From Burkholderia seminalis DSM 23518 (GTDB taxonomy: Bacteria; Pseudomonadota; Gammaproteobacteria; Burkholderiales; Burkholderiaceae), in the NCBI RefSeq assembly GCF_902832885.1, contig NZ_CADFDK010000002.1, positions 372,001 through 436,000 of the forward strand: a DNA stretch of 64,000 nt, read 5' to 3'. A program made the position numbers and the translations under genes. The notes under the pieces were generated by a model. The model was not told the DNA's origin. It did no database searches and was given only the letters and a program-made list of their open reading frames with translations. Within the stretch, counting starts at the first letter, position 1; the number at the start of each line of letters is the position of its first letter. This document shows, piece by piece, positions 1 through 7,949 of this stretch.

Positions 1-808
1 CGCGATCGCGCGCGCCGTTCACGAGCGGCGCGCCGAAGTACTGCATCGGATGCAGGAAGCCGTGCGCATACGACGCCGTCACGTACAGGTCGGGCGTCAC
101 GTCGTAGCGCAGTGCGCCGGAGACCGACAGGTTGCGCGAATCGCCGCGGTCGACCCAGTTCGACGAGCGGTTGCCGCTGACGTCGAAGCGGTACGACAGC
201 TTGTCGTTGATCGCGCCGCCGCTGCCAAACGCGGCCCGCGCCGTGCCCTCGGTGCCGCCGCCGACCTGCAGTTCGTTGCGGATCGGCGTGCGCGTCGGCT
301 TCTTCGGCACGATGTTGACCACGCCGCCGATCGCGCCTTCGCCGTAGATCACCGAAGCGGGGCCGCGCAGCACGTCGATGTGGTCGACCGACCATGTGTC
401 GAACGGGAACGTGACGCCGATCGCGCCGTACGGGCGCACGCCGTCGTAGAGTTGCGTGACCGACGACGCGCCGACGAAGCCGCGCGCGGCGAGCTCCGAG
501 TTGCCGTTGCCGGGGTGCGGCGACGCGCTGATGCCGGCGGCGCGGCTCACCGCATCGATGATCGAACGGTCGCCGCGCGTGTCGAGCGCCGCGCGGTTGA
601 TCTGCTCGACGCTTGCGGGTGTTTCGAGCGACGACAGCCCGAGATGGCTGCCGGTGTCGAGCGGCTGTGTGAGCGCGGGGGCTTTCCGCGCATCGACGCG
701 GATCGGGGCGAGCGTGGCGCCGGTGCGGTCGACGCCGCTTTCCTGTGCCTGCCCGGCGGGAGAGAAGGCCGCGAGAACGGCGGCGGGCAGCATCAATCTG
801 AACTTCAT
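1..808 (-). CDS. TonB-dependent receptor, N-terminal part (cut by window edge)
   Basis: Outer-membrane receptor for a metal chelate. The 269 visible residues start with a signal peptide ending AGQAQ, then a plug domain with the family motif VLRGPASVIYGEGAIGGVVNIV near residues 142-162, and the first barrel strands. The rest of the barrel lies outside the window, so the gene is open at the 3' end. Start chosen at ATG 808, preceded by AAGGAAA. It follows the PepSY gene by 41 bp on the same strand, so the two are probably co-transcribed. The ligand cannot be read from the sequence. The His/Met-rich neighbour and the DUF2946 gene upstream make copper as likely as a ferric siderophore. Confidence 0.9.
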   Translation of the reverse strand, partial: MKFRLMLPAAVLAAFSPAGQAQESGVDRTGATLAPIRVDARKAPALTQPLDTGSHLGLSSLETPASVEQINRAALDTRGDRSIIDAVSRAAGISASPHPGNGNSELAARGFVGASSVTQLYDGVRPYGAIGVTFPFDTWSVDHIDVLRGPASVIYGEGAIGGVVNIVPKKPTRTPIRNELQVGGGTEGTARAAFGSGGAINDKLSYRFDVSGNRSSNWVDRGDSRNLSVSGALRYDVTPDLYVTASYAHGFLHPMQYFGAPLVNGARDR

Positions 809-849
809 TGTTTCGGTTTCCTTCGAATGGGTGGCCGCGCTTGCGTCGA

Positions 850-2319
850 TCACGCCGCGGCGCGCGTCGCGCGGCCGAACAGCAGCCTGTCGACCAGCCA
901 GACGGCGACGATCGTGATGCCCATCAGCGGGAAGACGATGCCGAGCAGCACGAGCCCGGCGATCCAGCCGCGCATCGGCGGCGTGCCGCGTTCGCGCGAC
1001 GGTGCGCCCAGCTTGCCGGCCGGGCGGCGCTTCCACCACATCACCGTGCCCGTGACGGCCATCGCGGCCAGCCCGAGCGACAACACCGCGCAAACGATCT
1101 GATTCGCGAGCCCGAAGTAGCGGCCCATGTGCAGCGACGTGCCGTACGACACGGCCTGCGAGACCGCGCCGTAGTCGTCGTAGCGGATGTCCTTCAGCAC
1201 CGCGCCGCTGTACTGGTCGAGATGGATCGTGCGTTCGGCCTTCGGGTCGGCCGGGAAGTACGACGCGGTGAACACGCCGTCCGTGCCGGACGGCAGCGCG
1301 AGCGTGTAGCCGCTCGTCACGCCGAGGCCGGCGACGATCGCGATCGCGCGCGTCAGCGGCAGCGGCGCGGGTGTCGGCGCCGACGGCGAATGCGGAACGG
1401 GCACGTTGCCGACCGCCCACGGCGTTTGCGGCAACGGCAGGTCGTCCATCACCATTCCCGGCATCGCGTCGCCGGCATCGTGGTGATGCGTCGATGGTGC
1501 GGCAGCGTGCGCGTGCGCAGGCTCGGGCGTCGTGGCAGTGCCCGGTCGCGTCGAGCGTACCGATGCGCCGCCCCATGCGCCTTCCGGCGCGCCGAGGTTC
1601 ACGCTCGTCGCGAGTGCCTTGAAGTTCTTGCCCCATGAGCCGGACCACGGCAGCCCGGTCAGGATGAACGCGACCGTGCCGGCGGCGAGCCAGATGCCGG
1701 CCGTCGCGTGGAGGTTTTTCCACAGCGGCCGGCCGCGCAGCGACAGGTCGGGCCGCAGCGCACGCCCGACGCGCGCGGCGCCACGCGGCCACCACAGCGC
1801 GATGCCGGTGCCGATCATCACGAAGGTCCAGCACGCGGCGAGCTCCATCAGCAGCTCGCCCGTCTTGCCGAGCAGCAGCTTGCGATGCAGCATCCGGTCG
1901 ACCTGCATGAAGCGGTTCTCGACGCTCAGCGTGCCGAGCACGCTGCCGTCGTACGGGTTCACGTACACGCTCTCGCGGCTGCCGTCGTGCAGCCGGAACA
2001 CGTATTCGGCGCTGCGGTCGCGCGCGGTGGAGACCTGCACGGAGACCGGCGTTGCGCCGGCCGGCATCGCGGTGCGGGCGCGTGCGAGCAGCGTATCGGC
2101 GTCGAGCCGCGGCGTGGCGCGCGGCTCGACGACCAGCCGGTGCGGATACAGCAGCGGCTCGATTTGCGGCTGGAAACAGTAGAGCGTGCCGGTGATCGCG
2201 AGGATCACGAGGAACGGCATCACGAACAGGCCGGCATAGAAGTGCCAGCGCCAGAGCGTCCGGTAACCGGCGCCGGTGGAACGGGTGGGCGAGATGGCCC
2301 GATCGACGGTGGTCGACAT
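850..2319 (-). CDS. PepSY-associated TM-helix protein with His/Met-rich loop
   Basis: Inner-membrane protein of the PepSY_TM family, 489 aa, usually encoded beside TonB receptors and thought to reduce or handle the imported metal. The N-terminal helix (WRWHFYAGLFVMPFLVILAITG) is typical, followed by a periplasmic PepSY segment, more helices around residues 180-230, and two helices near the C terminus. Residues about 269-292 form a His/Met-rich stretch (HAHAAAPSTHHH, then MPGMVM) that looks like a soft-metal binding loop and would suit copper. Start ATG 2319 has a GGAG ribosome site. It sits between DUF2946 and the TonB receptor on the same strand. The reductase function is inferred from the family only. 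Confidence 0.85.
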   Translation of the reverse strand: MSTTVDRAISPTRSTGAGYRTLWRWHFYAGLFVMPFLVILAITGTLYCFQPQIEPLLYPHRLVVEPRATPRLDADTLLARARTAMPAGATPVSVQVSTARDRSAEYVFRLHDGSRESVYVNPYDGSVLGTLSVENRFMQVDRMLHRKLLLGKTGELLMELAACWTFVMIGTGIALWWPRGAARVGRALRPDLSLRGRPLWKNLHATAGIWLAAGTVAFILTGLPWSGSWGKNFKALATSVNLGAPEGAWGGASVRSTRPGTATTPEPAHAHAAAPSTHHHDAGDAMPGMVMDDLPLPQTPWAVGNVPVPHSPSAPTPAPLPLTRAIAIVAGLGVTSGYTLALPSGTDGVFTASYFPADPKAERTIHLDQYSGAVLKDIRYDDYGAVSQAVSYGTSLHMGRYFGLANQIVCAVLSLGLAAMAVTGTVMWWKRRPAGKLGAPSRERGTPPMRGWIAGLVLLGIVFPLMGITIVAVWLVDRLLFGRATRAAA

Positions 2320-2520
2320 GGTGTCAGCTCCTCGTGTTCGTCGAGCGGCAAGGCCGGCAACGGCCGGCCGCCGTCAACGCGCGTCGCGTCCGCGTGCGCG
2401 CATCGACGCGGCGGGCGGCGCCGCGTGATGCGCGAACGACGCGCGACGCGGCATCGCCCGCGCGATGCGGGCATGCGGATGAACGCTTGAATCAGGTCGG
2501 GTGAAACGAACGGCATGAAC

Positions 2521-2546
2521 GCGCATGCACGTCGACGTGCATGCGC
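2521..2546. repeat. 26-bp perfect palindrome
   Basis: The two 13-base arms, starting GCGCATGCACGTC, are exact reverse complements with no spacer. It lies between the DUF2946 stop and the PepSY start. There is no T-tract, so it is more likely an operator or an mRNA structure than an intrinsic terminator. Confidence 0.5.
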
Positions 2547-2561
2547 CGCAGGGCGGAACGT

Positions 2562-3047
2562 TCAGCAGAACAGAGGCGGGGCGCGAGAGGGCGGGCGATC
2601 GTCGAGGATCGATCGCACGAAGGGAAGACTGTCGACGTGGACGCGGAACCGTCGTGGCGCCGCGGCCGGAAACAGCAGCACCAGCAGCACGAACGACGCG
2701 AGCGCGGTGAACAGTGCCGCGCCGAATGCGCACAGGCCGTCGCCGTTGCCGGCGGACGCCGTCTTGTCGGCATGCGCGTCGTGTTTGAGCGCATCGGCGA
2801 GTGCCCGCGCATCGTTGGCCGGCGTGATCGGCGCGCTCGCATCGAAGCGGGCGGCCAGCGCGGCGCCGGTGACGATCAGCGGGCCGCGGCCCGAGCACAG
2901 CACCACCGAGCCCGCATCCGGACCGTCCGGATCGAGCATCACGGCGCCCGACATCAGCGCGCGGGACAGCAGCGTCACGAGGAGGAACCCCCACAGCAGC
3001 TGTCGCGCGACGCCGGGCCGAAGCAGGAAGCGGCGAAGTGCGTTCAT
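2562..3047 (-). CDS. DUF2946-like membrane protein
   Basis: 161-aa protein of the DUF2946 type: an N-terminal membrane helix (LLWGFLLVTLLSRALMSG), a periplasmic segment with two cysteines (VLCSGRG and GLCAFG) and a short His stretch (KHDAHADK), then a second hydrophobic helix (ALFTALASFVLLVLLF). Genes of this family are often found beside TonB copper receptors and PepSY proteins, and that context is reproduced here. On the minus strand a TACAAT hexamer lies about 14 bases before the start codon and could be the -10 of the three-gene unit. The biochemical role is unknown. Confidence 0.7.
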   Translation of the reverse strand: MNALRRFLLRPGVARQLLWGFLLVTLLSRALMSGAVMLDPDGPDAGSVVLCSGRGPLIVTGAALAARFDASAPITPANDARALADALKHDAHADKTASAGNGDGLCAFGAALFTALASFVLLVLLFPAAAPRRFRVHVDSLPFVRSILDDRPPSRAPPLFC

Positions 3048-3142
3048 GGCGCGCGATTGTACATCCGTTTGCGCGGCCGGGCCGCCGCGCGGCTTGCATC
3101 AGCGGGATCGGCCGGTGTGCGTCCGGAAGCGGAACGCGGGGG

Positions 3143-3697
3143 CTATTCCGGAGCGGCTGATCGTGGGGCCGGCGCGACGTTCGCGGGGCCGTACGACCAG
3201 GTGCCGTCGGCCAGCGCGGTCAGCACGTTGCCCGTGCGCGCGTCGTACAGATGCCACTGCTCGTCGGTCGGATCGTCGCCGTACGGCCAGGTCGTCAGCT
3301 TGCCGCCGAGGTCGAAGTCGAATACCCACGCTCCCGGTTCGGCGCGCGGCGCGATCGATCTCAGGAACTGTCCGTCGAGCTGCCGCGCGGCGGCCGCGAT
3401 GTCGCCGGCGCGGGATTCGCTATGCGCGAGTTCACGGCCGTCGAGCGCGATCGACCAGTGGCAGTAGCAGATCCACAGCTGTCCGTCGCCCGCGACGGTC
3501 ACGCGCCGCGACGCCTGCCTGTCGCGTGCCGGGGCGGCCTGGCCGGAGGCGCCGCCGCGCGGCTCCCGCACATGCAGCGCGGGCTGGCCGAACTCGAACG
3601 TGAGGAAGCTGCCCTGGCCTTTCGTCACGGACCAGGCCGGCGTGTCGCAGATGGCCGGCCAGATCCGGTCGAAGTCGGCCGTGTTCACGAGGCGCAT
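3143..3697 (-). CDS. Conserved hypothetical protein, Trp/Asp-rich C terminus
   Basis: About 184 aa, no signal peptide or membrane helix, not a family I can name. The C-terminal half has a repeated aromatic-acidic pattern (WVFDFDLGGKLTTWPYG, EQWHLYDARTGN, ADGTWSYG), a style seen in small beta-rich cytosolic proteins. ATG 3697 has a weak ribosome site. A TTG overlapping the stop codon of the upstream gene (near 3773) would extend it by 25 residues and couple translation. It follows the 107-aa gene on the same strand, so the pair is likely one unit. The middle carries a poorly conserved Arg/Ala-rich stretch. Confidence 0.6.
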   Translation of the reverse strand: MRLVNTADFDRIWPAICDTPAWSVTKGQGSFLTFEFGQPALHVREPRGGASGQAAPARDRQASRRVTVAGDGQLWICYCHWSIALDGRELAHSESRAGDIAAAARQLDGQFLRSIAPRAEPGAWVFDFDLGGKLTTWPYGDDPTDEQWHLYDARTGNVLTALADGTWSYGPANVAPAPRSAAPE

Positions 3698-3768
3698 GTC
3701 GGTGATCGGAGCCCGGCGGCCGTGCCCGTCGCGATGGCCGTCCGCGGCAGCCGGTGCGGTGGGCCGGT

Positions 3769-4092
3769 TCAAGCCGGATAGGAGTCGTTCACCTTCAGGT
3801 TCGCGAGCCGGAACAGCGTGCGCAGCGTCTGCGGATGAATGTCGCGGTGCGACGCAAGCGACGTCAGCATGAAGTCGAGCACTTTCGCGTAGCGCAGCAG
3901 CACGAGGCAGCGTGCGAGATCGGGCGTACGACCGCGCATGTCTTCGGCAAGGGTGACCATTTGCGTCGACAGCGTGCGCGCCATCTCGAGTTCCATCTGC
4001 TGTTTTTCGGTCCAGTCGGGCAGGGGCTGTTCGAGCACTTTCGCGAGAAAGAGCTGGAACGACGTATCGGACGAGTTGGGCAGCGCATCCAT
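3769..4092 (-). CDS. Hypothetical helical protein, 107 aa
   Basis: Small cytosolic protein with no recognised domain. Long amphipathic helices are predicted from its sequence (for example QLFLAKVLEQPLPDWTEKQQ and the segment with MVTLAEDMRG). Start ATG 4092 is preceded by GAGG at good spacing. It lies directly upstream of the 184-aa protein, with the possible alternative TTG start of that gene overlapping this stop codon, which suggests they function together. Codon use matches its neighbours, so the reading frame is credible even though the product is unknown. Confidence 0.65.
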   Translation of the reverse strand: MDALPNSSDTSFQLFLAKVLEQPLPDWTEKQQMELEMARTLSTQMVTLAEDMRGRTPDLARCLVLLRYAKVLDFMLTSLASHRDIHPQTLRTLFRLANLKVNDSYPA

Positions 4093-4682
4093 GAAGAGCC
4101 TCGTGCGTATGTGGATCGTTCGGGCGCATCCGTGGACGCGCCCGTGGGTGGAGGTGTGTCCGCGTCTTGATCGGCGCGGTGTTCACCCGAACGGAACGCA
4201 GGTTCCGTACCAGCGTCGCGAGACGAATGTTGAGTATTGTTGTGGCGTGTTAACGCGACGTCGGCGAGTCCCGCCGGTGCTGGGTCGCGGCGGCGGTCGA
4301 GGAAGGCATCCATACGCGCGGCGCGATGTATGCCGCGCATGCAAAACGGCTCGACACGTCGAAATGCTTCAGGGATGTAACGTAACGCCCGCATAAAACC
4401 CGTCGCGCGATTCCGTCGACGAACGGCCGGAACGAGGCGTTTCGCGCGTCCCGGCCACGTCCGACGTGCGTTCGCCGGTGCGGCATGCCGGAACGCGGCG
4501 CCCGGCGCCGAGCGGCGCAAGCGGGCCGCGCATGCGCCGGGTGTTTCAAAACCGAGACGCTTGCGCGAGCGGCGATCGCTTGCCCGGCCGCCGAACCGGC
4601 CCAGCGAAAGGGCGACCAATTGTCCATGGGCAGACGGCGCGCGTTTGCCAACAATCTCCAGATCATCCCTGCGAGGTTCGAC
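4093..4682. other. 590-bp divergent intergenic region
   Basis: Separates the minus-strand hypothetical pair from the plus-strand lysE-family gene and must hold both promoters. A lower-GC patch near 4205-4260 is the best promoter candidate. Frames here have poor codon bias and no recognisable product. No clear operator or repeat seen. Confidence 0.4.
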
Positions 4683-5315
4683 ATGAGCGTCCACGCCTTC
4701 TTCTCGGCCAACCTGCTGCTCGCCTATACGGCTTACTTCATCGGCACGGCCAGCCCGGGGCCGAGCAACCTGGCGATCATGTCGGTGGCCGCGAACCAGG
4801 GCCGCAAGGCGGCGCTGGTGTTCGCGCTCGGCGTCATTTCAGGGTCGATGTGCTGGGCGACGGTGGCGGCGCTCGGCGTGTCGGCCGCGCTGCTCGCGTG
4901 GTCGAAGCTGCTGGTCGCGATCAAGATTTTCGGCGGGCTGTACCTGCTGTGGCTCGCGTTCAAGTCGGGGCGCACGGCGCTGTCCGGGCCGGCGGCCGCG
5001 GCGGTGAACGCGGCGCGCGAGCAGCGGCTGTCGCGCTTCTACGTGCGGGGCGCGATGCTGCACCTGACCAATCCGAAGGCGATTCTCGTGTGGGTATCGA
5101 TCGTCGCACTGTCGTCGAACGGCGCGGGGGCGTCGCACGGCGCCGTCGTGCCGGGCTGCCTCGCGATCGGCTGCCTGGTGTTCGGCGGTTATGCGCTGGT
5201 GTTCTCGATGGACGGCGCGCGCCGGCTGTACGTGCGCGGCCGGCGCGCGATGGACGCGTGTCTGGCCGTCGTGTTCGGCGTGGCGGGGGTTCGGCTGCTG
5301 GCGTCGAACGTCTAG
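4683..5315 (+). CDS. LysE/RhtB family amino-acid exporter
   Basis: Inner-membrane exporter of 210 aa, the usual length of the LysE/RhtB family, which pumps amino acids or related metabolites out of the cell. The N-terminal signature FIGTASPGPSNLAIMSVAANQGRK (residues about 20-43) includes the family's hallmark SPGP and the following G-R-K. The second half has the LTNPKAILVW motif. About six hydrophobic segments are visible. The start is ATG 4683 with GAGG upstream; a longer in-frame reading exists but has no ribosome site and no bias. The substrate cannot be told. It stands alone between divergent and convergent genes. Confidence 0.9.
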   Translation: MSVHAFFSANLLLAYTAYFIGTASPGPSNLAIMSVAANQGRKAALVFALGVISGSMCWATVAALGVSAALLAWSKLLVAIKIFGGLYLLWLAFKSGRTALSGPAAAAVNAAREQRLSRFYVRGAMLHLTNPKAILVWVSIVALSSNGAGASHGAVVPGCLAIGCLVFGGYALVFSMDGARRLYVRGRRAMDACLAVVFGVAGVRLLASNV

Positions 5316-5387
5316 CCGCGCGGCAGGGACTGTCATCCTCCGCCGCGCGGGCGCGCGACGGAGGCTCCGACGTCGATCAACCCGGCT

Positions 5388-7016
5388 TCAGAAAATGAAG
5401 CCCGTGTTGATGAACTTCGAGTGGTGATCCGACACGATCGAATCGAGCAGCTGCTTGCTGCTGTCGGTCTGCTTCGCGGCGACCATCGAGCGGATCGAGA
5501 ACGCGCGCAGCGCGTCGCTCACCGACAGCGTGCCTTCGGCCGAATCCTTGCGGCCGGCGAACGGGAACACGTCCGGCCCGCGCTGGCACTGGCAGTTGAT
5601 GTTCACGCGGCACACCTGGTTCACGAGCGGATCGACGAGCGCGCCGATCTGCGCCGGATCGGAGCCGAAGATGCTGACCTGCTGGCCGTGATCCGACGTC
5701 GTCACGTAGTCGAGCGCGGTGTCGACGTCGTCGAACGGCGCGACCGGAATGATCGGCCCGAACTGCTCCTCGCGGTACAGCTTCATCCCTTCCGACACCG
5801 GATACACAACGGCCGGATAGAACAGCGTCTTGCTGAACTCGCCGCCCGAATGGTTGACGACCTGCGCGCCCTTCGCCTTCGCATCGTCGATCGCGTCCGT
5901 CATGTAGGCCGTGCGATGCATGCCCGGCAGCGGCGTGATGCTGACGCCTTTCTCCCACGGCATGCCGATCTTCAGTTGTTCGAGCGCCGCGGTGAAGCGC
6001 TTCAGGAATTCGTCGACGATCGAGCGATGCACGAGCAGCATCTTCAGCGCGGTGCAACGCTGGCCGTTGAACGACAGCGCGCCGAGCAGGCACTCCTTCA
6101 CGGTCAGGTCGAGATCGGCGTCGGGCAGCACGATCGCGGCGTTCTTCGCGTCGAGGCCGAGGATCGCGCGCAGCCGGTGCGACTTCGGGTGCTGCTTCTT
6201 CAGGTGATCGGCGACCTTGCTCGACCCGATCAGCGCGAGCACGTTGATCTTGCCCGACGCGAGCATGTGCGGCACGACCACCGCGCCCGGCGCGTAGATC
6301 GTGTTGATCACGCCCTTCGGGAACGCGTCGCGGAACGCCTCGAGCAGCGGTTCGAACAGCAGCGTGCCGTACTGGGGCGGCTTGAACACCACGGTGTTGC
6401 CCATCAGCAGCGCGGGGATCAGCGTCGCGAACGTCTCGTTCAGCGGATAGTTGTACGGGCCCATGCACAGCACGACGCCGAGCGGCGTGCGGCGGATCTG
6501 GCCGATCGTGCCTTCCGCGATCACGAAGCGCGAGTTCGCGTTGTCGAGCTCCTTCAGCGCATCGATCGTCTGCGTCATGTACGTGACGGTACGGTCGAAC
6601 TCCTTCTGCGAATCGGCGAGGCTCTTGCCGATCTCCCACATGATCAGGTTCACGACCAGTTCACGCTGCGCGACCATCCGCTTGATGAAGTCCTGCATGC
6701 ACGCGATGCGCTGCTCGACCTTCATCGTCGGCCACTCGCCGCGGCCGGCATCGTACGCGCGCACCGCGGCGTCGAGCGCCGCGTCGCTTTCCGTTTCGCC
6801 CATCACCGGGTAGCTGCCGATCTCGACCTGCTCGACGCTGCCGTCCGCCTGCCGCACGCATACGGGCGACAGCACGGTCTTGGTCGCGCCGTCCCACGGT
6901 CGCAGTGCGCCGTCGACGAGCGACACGCGCTGGTGGATCGGGGCGGAGAGCCGGAACTCGGCGGGGATGTCCTGATAGGCGGGAAACAGCTGCTGCAGGG
7001 AGGCGGAATCGGGCAT
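5388..7016 (-). CDS. GAPN-like NADP-dependent aldehyde dehydrogenase
   Basis: 542-aa aldehyde dehydrogenase closest to the non-phosphorylating glyceraldehyde-3-phosphate dehydrogenase group, which oxidises G3P to 3-phosphoglycerate with NADP+. Visible motifs are CMGPYNYPLNE (cofactor/oxyanion region), GQRCTALK with nucleophile Cys321, and EEQFGPIIPV. The general-base Glu expected 34 residues before the Cys is replaced by Gly287 (ILGLDAKNAAIV instead of LELGGK), so catalysis may differ from classical GAPN. The gene is monocistronic, with an 8+8-base inverted repeat 130 bp upstream that may be its operator. The family assignment is firm; the exact substrate is not. Confidence 0.85.
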   Translation of the reverse strand: MPDSASLQQLFPAYQDIPAEFRLSAPIHQRVSLVDGALRPWDGATKTVLSPVCVRQADGSVEQVEIGSYPVMGETESDAALDAAVRAYDAGRGEWPTMKVEQRIACMQDFIKRMVAQRELVVNLIMWEIGKSLADSQKEFDRTVTYMTQTIDALKELDNANSRFVIAEGTIGQIRRTPLGVVLCMGPYNYPLNETFATLIPALLMGNTVVFKPPQYGTLLFEPLLEAFRDAFPKGVINTIYAPGAVVVPHMLASGKINVLALIGSSKVADHLKKQHPKSHRLRAILGLDAKNAAIVLPDADLDLTVKECLLGALSFNGQRCTALKMLLVHRSIVDEFLKRFTAALEQLKIGMPWEKGVSITPLPGMHRTAYMTDAIDDAKAKGAQVVNHSGGEFSKTLFYPAVVYPVSEGMKLYREEQFGPIIPVAPFDDVDTALDYVTTSDHGQQVSIFGSDPAQIGALVDPLVNQVCRVNINCQCQRGPDVFPFAGRKDSAEGTLSVSDALRAFSIRSMVAAKQTDSSKQLLDSIVSDHHSKFINTGFIF

Positions 7017-7148
7017 GACGGTCTCGTTTGACGGGGTGTCCGGGAAGGACGGGTGATGCGAATCCTGAGCTGAATGATCCTCGATCCTGAATCGGCATGA
7101 TGACGCGCACGCGACGGCGCGTCACGCGGAAACCTGGCCGAATCAATG

Positions 7149-7166
7149 AATGGAACCAGTTCCATT
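7149..7166. promoter_or_regulatory. Inverted repeat, candidate TetR-type operator
   Basis: AATGGAAC, two bases, GTTCCATT: perfect 8-bp arms in an AT-rich patch 133 bp before the GAPN-like start codon. This compact symmetry is typical of TetR-family operators. No TetR gene is in the window, so the regulator is unknown. Confidence 0.45.
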
Positions 7167-7693
7167 AAAAAGGAACGCCGTCGTGAATGCAAGAATCGCC
7201 GAACGGCATGACGGAGGCTGTAAGTATTTGGAAAGATTGTTGCCGAATGGCCGGTATAACGTGCAGGGTGCATTCGCAAACGTTTCACTTCGACCGAATT
7301 GAGCGGATAATGGCGCGGCGCGGCGAAGAAAATAATGAAGTGAGCCTGAGAGCAGACGGAGTGAAGAACGGAAGTAGGTCCGCCGCGTTGCCGATGCGAG
7401 GTCGGCTGCCCGGAGCGCCGGGTCGGGGTTGCCCGGTCCGGCGCGCACCGGACTTTTGCATGCGTGCTGCCTGCGTGGCCAGATCCTTCGGAATCCTCCC
7501 CAGTCTCTCCGCCGTCGCTTCCCGAATCCCGCCTTCCCCCTGATCGTTTCCGCCCGGCGCGGCCAATCCTGGTCTTTCGTTTTTATTACGAAAAGGCCGG
7601 TCAAATCTACAAAAATGAAAGGCATTTGTCGGGAATGCAGAGCGTTAAGCAGGCGCACGTTGTGGGCAGGCGACACGTCGAAAATTAATTAAA

Positions 7694-7712
7694 AACACGA
7701 ATCATTCTCGTT
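7694..7712. promoter_or_regulatory. Fur box candidate
   Basis: A 19-bp pseudo-palindrome centred on 7703 (core GAATCATTCTC; 7 of 9 symmetric positions) resembles proteobacterial Fur boxes. It lies in an AT-rich stretch upstream of the siderophore receptor, followed by TTTAATAT, which could be the -10. Iron-starvation control of the receptor is therefore likely. Confidence 0.65.
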
Positions 7713-7949
7713 TAATATTTCGCTCCGTTACGAGCCATGACATCGCGTCACGGCTCTTTCGTGCCGGTCGTGCCGGCCGGCATCCACCCGCGCCGGCCAT
7801 TCGCGGCCGGCATGCGCGACGGGGCGATCCTCCGCGCGCCACAGCCTTCTTCACGGAAAAGGGTGTCGTCGGCCGATTCGCCGCGTGACGCGCGCGTTGA
7901 CCGGACACGTTTCCGTTCGCCGTTTTTCTTCACCACCCCTACGTTCACG

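Larger units (their letters stand above)
7017..7949. other. 930-bp intergenic region with regulatory sites
   Basis: Divergent space between the GAPN-like gene and the siderophore receptor. It is clearly lower in GC than its surroundings at about 7140-7340 and 7580-7720. It holds an inverted repeat (7149-7166) and a Fur-box-like site (7694-7712). Open frames inside it lack Burkholderia codon bias and I do not regard any as genes. Confidence 0.5.

Noticed and set aside
7187-7543. 118-aa open frame in the low-GC intergenic region
   Set aside because: No ribosome site, no codon bias, no hydrophobic or domain pattern.
7737-7949. 71-residue N-terminal extension of the siderophore receptor
   Set aside because: ATG 7950 starts a proper signal peptide; the extension would bury it.
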